DNA from: Costus lasius
Lineage: Eukaryota > Streptophyta > Magnoliopsida > Zingiberales > Costaceae
NCBI GenBank assembly: GCA_027563935.2
Contig: CM050446.2
Span: 126,558,499 to 126,622,498, forward strand
Reading direction: 5' to 3'
Length of the DNA stretch: 64,000 nucleotides
The notes under the pieces: model-generated
The model's input: only the letters and a program-made list of their open reading frames with translations
Database searches by the model: none
What the model was told of the DNA's origin: nothing
Translations under genes and position numbers: made by a program
Shown: positions 33,205 through 48,159 of the stretch, piece by piece
Layout of the letters: every line of letters starts with the position of its first letter
How positions within the stretch are numbered: the stretch's first letter is position 1

Positions 33205-34499
33205 TGTTAGGCCCTGGACTCCCCGGTTCAGCCCAGAAGAGAGTGGACCTGACCCAAGCCCAAAACCAAGCCCATGCCCGAAATCAGGGTCAACATTGCG
33301 GTCAACCTTGAAATCGGGAAGCGGAGACCAAGTGGAACGGATGAAGCGGACAAAAGACACGGGAGCACGACAAAGCCGCGGCGCGAAGCTCGGGCGTGAG
33401 CACGAGCTCGTCTGCTCCGCGTGCGGTGGACGCGGACAACGGCGAGCATTGGAGCAGAGGCGGCGGCGACCGATTCTGTCGGGATCGGAGGCGGACGCGC
33501 GTGAAGGCCGCGTGGAGCGGAAGATTCGGTCGACGCCAGAAATAGCAAAAGCGGCGCCTCTTTCCGTTAAAAGGACGAGCGAGGAGGTGAGAAGGGGAGT
33601 GATCGGCGAGACGCGATCTAGTTCTGGAGCGATCTCCACTAGCGAGCGCGGAAGCGAGCAGCCACCAAGGGTCCAGAGAGCAGAGAGCTTGAAAGAGAGA
33701 GCTTGGGAAGTGGTGATCGAGAGAGTAGAGTCGAGAGTCAAACGCTCCTGTGAACGGCGACGAGGGTGAGATCGTCGCCGGCATGCGTAAGGGCGACGGT
33801 AGGAGAGGTTTTGTAGCTTCTATTGGTTGAATCAAAGCTTTCCTCTTCATCTTTACTCTTTCCTCTGTTTTTCGCTTCGCGCAACGTTCGCATCATCTTC
33901 AGCGGCAACGACGCTACAACAGTAGGCGGCTGTCCAGCGCGGCGGCGAAAACCCAAGGGCACGGTGGCGGATGAAATGCAGGCAGCGTTCGACCACCGCT
34001 GCGTGCGAACGAAGCCGGCGGACGCTTCGTCGAGGCGAGGAAGACGAAGTGCGAAGGACACGTTCCGATTTTGAATTGGTCAAAATCGGAACCCAGGAGC
34101 GGATTCGATTTCGGCGAAATCGAATTTCACGGCCGACGTCATCCTGACGTCAACGAGATCAAAATTCGGCAACGGCCGAATTCGGACGCGAGGCGGGCGA
34201 AATTGAGGGCTGACGTCAGGCGTGACGTCAGCAACCCGATTTTGAATTCGGAAGAGGATTGACCGAAAGGTATTCTAATTTAGGGTTTTCGATTCTTTTC
34301 GATTTCCTAATTAGGGTTAGGGTTTTGCCGAGCAAATTGTAATTTGGGGAAGAAAATTATTCGGGGAAGTTAGGGTTTCGAATTGGGGACGAAATTCAGT
34401 CCGGAAATCCTAGAAAGCGTTGCGTTCCGGTGTTCCGCCGGACGGTCCTAAGATAGCGGATAAGCGTCAATTCTAGACCGATCCGACCGGGACGTGACA
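33205..34499 (+). repeat. Solo LTR, plus orientation, of the 27405-element family
   Basis: Starts TGTTAGGCCCTGG and ends GGGACGTGACA. CTTGG flanks it at 33200-33204 (shared with the neighbour) and 34500-34504. It carries the GTTCCGCCGGACGG block and the TTCGGGGAAGTTAGGGTTTC segment of the family. 1295 bases. It lies head-to-head with 32052-33199, with only the five target bases between them. Confidence 0.75.
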
Positions 34500-34735
34500 C
34501 TTGGTGTCTACACAAGTATAGAGAAATATCATTGTGGACCGTCAAGATACAAGGACTTTAGGGCCAGACATGGAATTAATGCAGGGGAAGAATACATGAC
34601 AATGTCAGTTAGATCGATCGGCTAGCTTGAGATTGGCATAAACATCAAATAATATATATACCTAAGAAGAAGCTCCATAGAATTCAACAACAGCAGGATC
34701 AGTAAGAAGATACCGCGTATCTATAAACCATAGAA

Positions 34736-34809
34736 GCAAGGAATACATACATCACTACAGACTACCAAAGATGCAAGGAATACATACATCACTACAGACT
34801 ACCATAGAT
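34736..34809. repeat. 37-bp tandem duplication downstream of FKF1
   Basis: Two near-identical copies of GCAAGGAATACATACATCAC... lie about 90-160 bases downstream of the FKF1 stop, probably in the 3' UTR. Confidence 0.85.
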
Positions 34810-34894
34810 GCAGGGAATGCTGAGAGACAGTGCATAAAGCAATGGGAGGACCTCTAAACTAACCTGAACCTCTTCAAAAAATATAGCTGCAAAA

Positions 34895-39008
<4,114 letters not shown>

Positions 39009-39173
39009 TCAACAACAGACTGTTCACGTTGGTATTGTTGCGGTAATGGATCTGTTTCAGCGGATAATGCTTGCAGAGGAACAAAAATCTCGAACAGGGA
39101 GATTTGAATTAATTAGGGTTCGAGAGAAAGGGAATTGGTGGAGGAGAAGTGGCTGTCAAGGCGGTGGAACTAC

Positions 39174-39181
39174 AAATATCT
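39174..39181 (+). promoter_or_regulatory. Evening-element-like motif upstream of FKF1
   Basis: AAATATCT, eight of nine bases of the evening element AAAATATCT, lies about 210 bases upstream of the FKF1 start. Evening elements bind CCA1/LHY-type clock factors, and FKF1 is an evening-phased gene in other plants. A single short match can be chance. Confidence 0.3.
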
Positions 39182-39271
39182 TGGATTCCAAGTTTCCAAC
39201 GACTTGATTGCTACAGCATATAGCTGCATCAAATTTTCTTTCGATTTCAAAAAAAAAATAATTTTCGATTC

Positions 39272-39279
39272 ATTTTATA
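39272..39279 (-). promoter_or_regulatory. Possible FKF1 TATA box
   Basis: TATAAAAT on the minus strand, about 310 bases upstream of the FKF1 start codon, in AT-rich DNA. The only good TATA match I see in the upstream 350 bases. Confidence 0.35.
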
Positions 39280-39426
39280 CTTTGAGAAACAATTGATTTT
39301 TTTTACTTAGAAAAAGAAATAGCGAGAGTAATGACTAATGAGTTGAAGGAACGGCCCACCAGAGGGCCAGAAACCGTGGATCAATGTTGATGCAGATCTC
39401 GAGATTTATAGGCATGGAAAAAAATA

Positions 39427-40092
39427 TTAACAGCGTAACTGCACCGTTAACTGCACCGTGTCCGACGCCTTTACCCGGTACCCCCGCGGTCCCCGCCCCC
39501 GGCCCTCCGGAAGCTCCGCCAGCACGTCCTCCCGCCGTCGGAGGAATGCCGGATCTTCGCTCGCCCCGCCCGCGCCGCACTTGCGGAACACTGTGGCGGT
39601 GTCCGGCCTCCCGCGGAAGTCCTCGTGGCTATACCGCACGAGGTAGTCCTCGAGCTACAGCGCGGCCGCGAAGGACTGCGGGCAGACGAGGCTGAGCTGG
39701 GCGACGGCGCTGCGGACGAAGGCGGCGCAGTCGCCGGGGGCGACGTCAGTGCGGCACTGGAAGAGGCCGAAGACGGCGAACCCTGAGGGGAGCGGGGCGC
39801 GGTCGCCGGAGGAGTAGTTGCCGAAGGGGAACGCCGGATCTTGCGGAACACCGTGGCGATGTCCGGCCTCCCGCGGAAGTCCTCGTTGCTGTACTGCACG
39901 AGGCAGCCCTCGAGCTGCAGCGCGGCCGCGAAGGACTGCGGGCAGACGAGGCTGAGCTGGGCGACGGCGCTGCGGACGCAGGCGGCGCAGTTGCCGAGGG
40001 CGACGTCAGTGCAGCACTGGAAGAGGCCGGAGACGGCAAGCCCCGGGGGGGAGCGGGGCGCGGTCGCCGGAGGAGTTGCCGAAGGGGACCAG
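39427..40092 (-). pseudogene. Tandemly duplicated DUF26 (PDLP/CRK-type) gene fragment
   Basis: Two GC-rich copies in tandem (about 39543-39827 and 39828-40090). The minus strand reads VFGLFQCRTDVAPGDC, then VAQLSLVCPQSFAAAL and YSHEDFRGRPDTATVFRKC. This matches part of a DUF26 (Gnk2-type) domain, as in plasmodesmata-located proteins and cysteine-rich receptor kinases. Copy 1 has an in-frame TAG in the AAL.LED segment and reads Phe for a conserved Cys in the C-x8-C-x2-C motif. Copy 2 keeps CTDVALGNCAACV but has a frameshift in the preceding run of Cs. No signal peptide, second DUF26, membrane segment or kinase is present. Confidence 0.65.
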
Positions 40093-40110
40093 GGAAGTGC
40101 CGCGGAAATG

Positions 40111-42830
40111 TTTTGTGAAATGTTAACGTTGGCGTCAAACTAAACGTCAACGTTAACGCCATCATCTGCATTGGGATTGTGCGCAGATCAACGGCAATCA
40201 GCCACGGCTATCTAAAATATTAGGAATCCGCGGATTCCTATAAAATTTCTCCGTTCAGGGCAGCTGGGAGTATTTATAAATGGACACGTGGATGTAGATT
40301 CCATCACTAGATAAATATCTAACCATCACAAAAAAATCTCAACGTCCAACTGGCAGCACACCAAGGGAATATACTTGCATATTTTCAACAAGACCATTTT
40401 TATTTTTTTGCAGGCGTTAATAAATAAATATTCTTTTCAAAATATTAATAAATAAATATATATAATTTCTTTCCCTAATAAACAAAGGTTATTAGCTGAC
40501 TGTGCATAAAATGTATATGGATGAAAACAAGTAAATTATAGCAATTTAAAATCACCTAGTAAAATCCTAATTGTCTAAATCAAAATCCGGGATCAAATCT
40601 GACTTTCATTATCATGATTTGACTTGTTGATAAAATACATTAAAGAAATTTAGTTTTCACATTAATAAAACAACGCTTCTAGTAACGCAAAAGGGACCGC
40701 GTCACTAGCATCTCACATCACTCGTGAAAAATTACACAAGATCATATCAGTCTATGATTACACCTCTGTATTTTCACTCTACGAGTACACTGCTTGAAAG
40801 ATGAAAAGACCTGGATGGGGTAAGTTCTGCACAAATTTTTTTGTAGACGATACATATCATACATGATCCACACGAACTGCAGCTTGTACATATACTTCTT
40901 AATAGTTGCGCTTGGCTCAGATAGACATAAAGAAAACCAGCTCACTTGGGAAACACCATTATTAGTAAATATCAAAACAGGAACAAAAAACCGTCACTTC
41001 ATGAGATCATGTACTCAGAGCTGAAAGGGAAGTAAGATTCAACTTGTTCACTATGGAGAATTGGAGACTCCTATACATTTTTCGTATGGAGAAATTTAAG
41101 CATTGAGTACTGACAACCAACTAGAAACTAAAGTTCAACTGCAAAGACAATAATTTTTTCTTACGGCACAACATAGAAAATAAAAGTTAGATATAAATGA
41201 ACTAGCTAATAGGAAATCAATTGACAAGCAAGTGTTTATGGTGAAATGGTTTTACAAGTTAGTTGGAAAGTTCATTTATTATCAAGAGAATAAGGAATGT
41301 GTTGACTAAACATACCATAATAATTCACTCTATCATATAATCCCAACGATAACCGTAAACTCAAGGTAGCTAAGTTGATTTCACATTAAGTTCAATTCTC
41401 CCTCATAATTTTAGACAAGAAAGGTCTCAAAAGGTCTTGTTTGTTCATGCATGTGAAAAGAAAGCAAACAAGTAGCTAAATGATGTCTATTAATAGGCAA
41501 TTTGTATCAATCTACATGCAACAATAAAATTACCACGAGCGAATAGGGGCAGATCTATGCATCACCCTGTGTGGGCAATTGCTCCGGCTGAAATTTAGGA
41601 CATACATTTATATTATGAAGAGTTAGTAGCATATGCATTATAAAAATGTATTATTGCCCCCCACTAACTTACGAAACAACTCAAAAATATGCTTTTGCCC
41701 CTACATATGTTGGTCCTAAATTTAGCACTGCGAGGGAAGATAGTCAAATAACCAAGGATAATTGTCTATATGTGCACAGCCTGCTCTTAATTTGCATGAG
41801 ACCAATATGAATTGCTTGTTCATGAGAAAGAAACACAACAGCTAAGTGTTGCTTATCAATGCACATATAGTTTGCATTAATCCGCATGTGAGGAAAGAAT
41901 GCTACTTTTTAATGAGAGAGACATATTATTGTTAAATGTAGTCCATGCACATGCTAAGTTACATCAATATGCATGCGACAATAAGAACAAAGTTATTAGA
42001 GCATAGAGGCATATAGATAGGGAGAACTGCTAATCGGTATGCCAAAGTATGAGAGAATGCAGACAAGTTGGAAGGAGTGATGAAAACATTGAAAATGGAG
42101 ATGGAGCATCTAGATAAGTTTCCCACTATACTTCCATTGTGGCATTTGCTATTAAAGCATAAAAAGCTATTGGAGCTATTAAAATCGAGTATAAGAAAGT
42201 AATCCAATGAGATCTACCATTGATTTATTGTGTAACCCCATCAAAGTTGATTTTTCATGGTTGATATTGAGGAACGTGCGCTTGAATAGTGTTAGCATTG
42301 TTTTAACCATCCAACTTGGGGAACACAATCACAACAATAAAAAATAAATCTAGTGTACTAATTTCCCCATAATACAATCTTAGAGGATGAACTTATCGTC
42401 ATAGAGAAGGGTGACATAGGAATTCTCAGTTTTGCCTCCTCCACATACTATTATGACACTAAGAACTACCATAAACTCTTAACTAACATTGATAGTGATG
42501 CTACCTTCCACAATGTTCTCTCTTTAAGTTTGAGAATGGGCTGGGCTAAAGAACGCTTGTTTGACATGATTGAGGACGGTTGTGGACTGTGGAGAGGCTG
42601 CTTGTAGGATTTTTTTTTCTTTTTTTTACAAATGGCATACGCCACATAAAAAGATGAATATTACAAATCGCTGCAGTCTTGCTATTTAATCAATCAAATT
42701 CAATTTCTTAAATACTGTATCAGGACTAGAACAGGAAAAATTATTATTAAGGACCGGAGAATAGTAAAAGCATTGTCTAGACAATGAAACTTGTCTGAAG
42801 ACTCACATGTATGTTTCATAGCCAACAGCT
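40111..42830. other. Intergenic region with no recognised gene
   Basis: AT-rich throughout, with only short random open frames on both strands. 41545-41713 starts AGGGGCA and ends TGCCCCT and may be a tiny MITE, without TSD. 42350-42430 resembles 59750-59810 loosely (GATGAACT..GGTGACATA), hinting at an old shared repeat. Confidence 0.45.
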
Positions 42831-42835
42831 CCTCT

Positions 42836-45210
42836 TGTTATACCCTAAATTATTTTTATTATTTTGTCATTTGATTTTAGGATTTTTCTGGAATTTTTCA
42901 TATTTTTCTAGAATTAATACAGTATTTTCAGTATTTTTCAGTATTTCGGTATTTTCAATATATATAAAAAAAATCAATCGGCCGAAATCACCGAAAACGG
43001 CGGACACGCGGAGAATCGAACGCGCGACGCGCCGTTCGACGCATAAATGTCGCAACAGCAGCGCTATCGGGCGGGTTGCTAAAGGAAATGGGTTTCTTAT
43101 TGAAAACCCGACATTGGTGTTTAGGGCAAAAACCCGTTCACCTCTACTTCTTCCGGTAGCGATCGAGTTTTCGGCTCGATTCGTTGTTTTATGGGGTAAG
43201 TTGTGGGTTTTTAAGCATGGGAAGTTACGTAACCTTCCCATCGTGCTTCCGGAACTTCTAGAGGGAGATTTGGTCTTGCCGAGCATTGTTGGAAGCTGTG
43301 GAAGAGATCGCCTGAAGCTACGCCGCCGCCTGAGATTTCATCGTCGATTGAAGCTGGCGTAGCTTCGATTCTTCGCCCGCGGCGTCTGCCCAACGTTGCT
43401 CCAGGTATTCCTTTGTTCTGGACGGTTTTTATTGAGTTTTATCGTGGTTCGGTTTTGGGCGGTGGTGGCGCCACCGTGTGATTTACCCACGATTCGCCGG
43501 AAAACTTTGGACAGTGACCAAAGTTCGCCGTGAATGGCTGGGGATCTTCGATCTCCTACGAACTTTAGATCTGGAAGTTATGGAGAAGATTGGAGGTCCG
43601 GCGTGCGCTGAATTTCTCGCCGGCGACGTCACGAGCTTCGACTCCGGCGGCTGCGGGCAGCGGAATTCGGCAGCGCCGCTCATCCGTAGGTTTATTTAGC
43701 GAAAAACCGGAATTCGACCGATTTAATTTCAATTAAACAGAACGAATTTCGGATTTGAGTTGGGATTTGATTTGAGCCGGGTCAACAGTTTGACTGGTTC
43801 AATTTCTGTTTCGACCCAGTATTAAAATCTGGGCCAGTTCAGTGAGATTTCCATGGAATCTCGGTCGGTTCAGGTAGGTGTTAGAAAGCTCTTTCAATTG
43901 TCTATCAATGGTATAGGTTTTGTATGTTGTTGATTTGTATATTAGGAGTAATTTAAGGTCAAAGTGTTCGGTTTAGTAAAGATCAATTGGTTTAGGCTTA
44001 ATTCCAATCGGTTCAGCAAAATTCTGGCTGGTTCAGTAGGTTTATGGCTTGGTTCTTGGAACCAGAATCTGATTAGAAGATTTTAAAGGTTAATTAGGGG
44101 TTTAAATGGTTTCTTTGAGCTTTAGGCTAGTATTTATTTGGTTTTTCTTGTTAAATCATAGACTTTCTAATTGCATTGAATCTAGGATTATTTGGGGGTT
44201 AATCTTTAAGCATTCTCAAGTTTGTAAGTTCTCAAACTAAGTTCTATTCTTGTATGTTTCCTTTCAATTATTTCATGTCAAACAGTATGATCATGAACAT
44301 CTACATATATACAGCTATGACATAGTTTCTTTTGAGACATGCTACTTTATTATCATGAACATGTGCGTTCATCCAATGCATGCTTTGAACTCGTGGCACA
44401 TTGTGGCGAGTGTGTTCACCACCTGCGGGTGCAGTTTAGGGTGACGACTCACAGGCTAAACCAGTGAACCAGTAAACTAGAAAACCAGTTGTATGCTTAA
44501 CATGTTATGATATGTATTTGCTTCTTTATATAGTTTGTTATTCCTTCAGTTCTATTAGTTTATTCAGATATACAGTTTGTTACTTATTCAGTTATATTAG
44601 ATTTAAATATCATATTAACATTCCTTTTTGTTAATCAGTTCATTCAGTTATACCCGTTAAGATTTATGAACTATGCATATGAACTATAGTAATTCAGCTT
44701 CACTGTACAAGAGATTGATCATATCTGAATATGTGTTAGTCTTTGCTCATTGTAATCCTTGCATATCATGATAGTATTTATAGAGAAATTGTTTAACAGC
44801 TTTCCTTACTAGCTTCTTGATTTTTTATCACACCTACTATTCTTAAGGGATTTCCCCTTTCTCTTGGAGAGAGGCTTGCTCAGCTTAATGCTGACCCGCG
44901 AGGGCTTTTTGTTGAAGATACTTCTCGAGATAATTCAGGATCTACAGCTAATCCCCAGAAACGTTCGTACGTTTAATTCAAGAGGTGGTCTAGTTCCATG
45001 CTCGTAGTTCTTTAGTTAGATAGTTTGATTTTCTTAAATTTCATGTAATAATGAAGTTTAGAGTTGAAGAGAAAACATTATGTTTAATTCTTGTAATAAA
45101 TTCATAAAGAATGGTGTGGCTTCTTTTATATAAAAAAATTTTAAGCAAGTGTACCTGTGGAATAGTTATAAATTTCAGTTTTTCCGCATTAAGAAAACCA
45201 GGTTGTAACA
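42836..45210 (+). repeat. 2.4 kb solo LTR, TSD CCTCT
   Basis: Starts TGTTATACCCTAAA and ends CCAGGTTGTAACA. It is flanked by CCTCT at 42831-42835 and 45211-45215. There is no internal region, so it is a solo LTR left by LTR-LTR recombination. The first 850 bases are GC-richer (about 43000-43700) with incidental frames; the rest is AT-rich. The size and ends fit a large Ty3/gypsy LTR. Orientation cannot be fixed without a partner, and plus is assumed. Confidence 0.8.
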
Positions 45211-45401
45211 CCTCTGGCATGATTCCTGCATATAGTAGATGGCATTGTTATTAAAACCAAGCTAGTAAGAGCAAAGACATTGTCTCGTTTCTTCATCAAC
45301 ACACAAAGTACAGATAAGGCGGGCTGTGAATAGAATTGAGGCAAATCACTTATTACAAGTAGGATGCAAAAGGATAACTCATACTTGAAAATGCAAATGG
45401 A

Positions 45402-48123
45402 CTATGTGCGCCAGATCATTGTCGAACCTCTAACAGCTTTAATACTCTGGGAATCTCTAAAGCAAACAAAATGCACAAGTGTCTTTCCATTGGGATATAC
45501 TGCAAATACACTGCTGCCAATCCGCTTATCGCAAAGAGAGCAGATGTTATCAGCATCAACCTTCAGTAGTGCTCGACGATAATTATAAAGCTCTTCTTTG
45601 ACCTTATAGCATAAAAAAAAGACCAATAAAGCATTGAGTATCTGCAATCAAACTAGAAATGCTATTAGGTAGAAGTATGGATTTGCATTAGCTGACTCAG
45701 ACATTCAGTTTATTGCCTTCCAAGAGATAAATGTATAGACGAATAGTACCACTCTATTTCCTCAAAAGAGAAGTTTTGATCATCGAAAGCACAACCTTAC
45801 TATCCTAGCAATAAGTTTATTTATAACTACAAAAGAACTATAAATAGAACTAGAAATCCATCATGTATAAGATAAAATACCTGTAAATTCTCATTGAATG
45901 TCAAGCTCTTAACGATAGAACTATTTCGGCGGCTATCAATAGATTTTCTGAGGACAGGCTTGAGGAAGGGAAGCAACTCCTGAGAATGTCAGTTTAGAGG
46001 TTTGAATTCATTAATGGTTTCAATGAGCTGATAAAGTGGGAAAATTTATATCAAGCTACTGTTGCTGACGAGGTTTGTTGCACAACATTATGACATTATT
46101 GAAGAAATATTTAAGAGCATATTATAACATTATGTTCAATATCTAGCTTCCTTATAATCTTCTGAATTTTAGATGCAAACAATAACAGAACATGTGCAGT
46201 CTGCATTATCTATAAATGCTATAACTATAATAGTAATTGATCAACTCTTCATACATTAAAATAATTACATAAAGTATTGTATTGGACAGTGAAGGATTGT
46301 CCTGCCATAACTCATTGAACCCTGTCAGAAGACTCAGAATCAATTTTGATCAAAATATTAGAAGATTATGCAAGGTATGCGTGATAAGAACATGCATTCT
46401 GACACAATTTTAAATATCAAATTTCACTGAACAGGATATTTGTATTCAAGGTTTTAAAAGCTGGTCCATAGACCATACAACCCGGTGTAGACAGTCCGAT
46501 ATCTAGTGTGGCAGTCCATACTGGTCTAATTTTGTACAAATCTGATAAGAACCTCATATATATTATTTTTACAAGAGCTTAGTGTTTTAATAATCACTAA
46601 TTCCATGATTACCTTTGTGTTACACAAATCTATTTCTTTGTATTGCTATTTTAAACTAACAACCTTTAGTAACCTAAACTCCATTCCACTTTTTTTTGGC
46701 AAAGGCAAGTAAGACGATTTCCATAAATGAGGCAAGTAAGACAAATTCCATAAATGAGAAAAAAACATATGTACATCAAAGTTTATCCCATCCCCTTCCA
46801 TGAAAACACTCAAAGCCCTGAAAACTCCATTCTACTTTCAAGCAACTCTTGTAGCGTCTTCCTCTTCTGAAACTGCTAACTTGAACAGACTCATCTTAAT
46901 GGTTGACCAAAGTACATGTCTAGACGACCTTACACAAATTGGCTCCACTGGTATTGTGTAACTCACTATTATAACAAATATATACCCCAATCATGCTGGA
47001 AAATGTGGAAAAGATCATGCTTGAGATAATGTGGCTCACAACCCAAACAATACCCTTCATATACATAACTAGTTACTGCTTGATGAAACAACTAAAGAGA
47101 TGCAACATTGGAATAACTCCTATAGGAATTCAGAGGTAAAAACTTCCATTCATACAAAACACCATGCTCTCAAGGAAGGCTTGAGGGATTTATGGAACAT
47201 TAAGCTTGGAAAATTCCAATATACAATTGAAGAGAATGCACCTTTTTTTTTTTGGGCAAAAGTGCCCTTTTCCAACATAAGCTTGTTTGGCTTAACATTT
47301 CAAAATAGTATAAAATTTGGTAAATAGCTGTACAAAAGCTAAAAAGAAAAAATTATTAAGGATATACTTTTGCTTTCAAAAGTGTTTTTTGGAAGATGGA
47401 AGGTGGCAAATTTAGATCCACTTAATTATTTTGGTCATTAGTTAAGTTTTAACTAGGTCTATATTATTATGTGAATGTTGTTTATCCTTGAAGACTTATA
47501 TATAGGTTTGTCAAGTATTATAGTAAGGCAATGTACATAATTTTATTTAGTCCCTCCTCTTATTCTTATGCACCATGCTGCCATCATGGTATAACAAGTT
47601 TCTAAGATGGTTGACATCCCTCCTTCTCTAATACTTTAATTCTCTTGCTTGTCAATTATCTCCTTTATTGTCTCTCCAAGACGAAGAGTAAACCTGTGCA
47701 AGAGTTATTTTCTCTAAAGTCTCATAATGCAACTCCTTTCTAGTACTTTGCTTCCTGTGCACCTTAGTCATCTTTGTCCTCTTCTCTCAAGATGAGGAGC
47801 ATGCCTTCGCATAAATTGTTCTCTCTTAAGCTCATAAGACCTCTCCTCTAGTACTTCACATCTCTTGTGTCTTAGACATCTCCTTCAACCTTTCTCCAAT
47901 ACAAGGAATACATTTATGTAAGAGTTGTTCACAACAAAGTCACGTGATGCCTTTCCTCAACTTAATGCTTGCATTGAGCTCTTGGCCAATATCACCATGT
48001 TACCACTAGTCCATGTCTTTGTACCAAGTTGGACATAATTGATATATATATAGCTCAAGGATTGTTGAAAAGCACGAAAGTGACAAATCATAATCCATTT
48101 AATTATTATGGTTATATATATAT

Positions 48124-48159
<36 letters not shown>

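Larger units (their letters stand above)
31237..34562. repeat. Ancient tandem repeat, each copy split by insertions
   Basis: Copy 1 is 31237-31264 plus 31942-32002. Copy 2 is 32023-32051 plus 34500-34562. Joined, each copy reads through ACTTTTGGGTYGAGCACTTG and then GTGTCTACAYARGTATAGAG and further, so a unit of about 90 bases was duplicated before the insertions. Both copies are interrupted at the same motif, CACTTG/GTGTC. Confidence 0.75.

Noticed and set aside
32872..33850. Several 180-290 codon frames on both strands
   Set aside because: They fall in the head-to-head solo LTRs and have no recognisable motifs.
41545..41713. Tiny MITE with AGGGGCA ends
   Set aside because: Inverted ends of only seven or eight bases and no target duplication.
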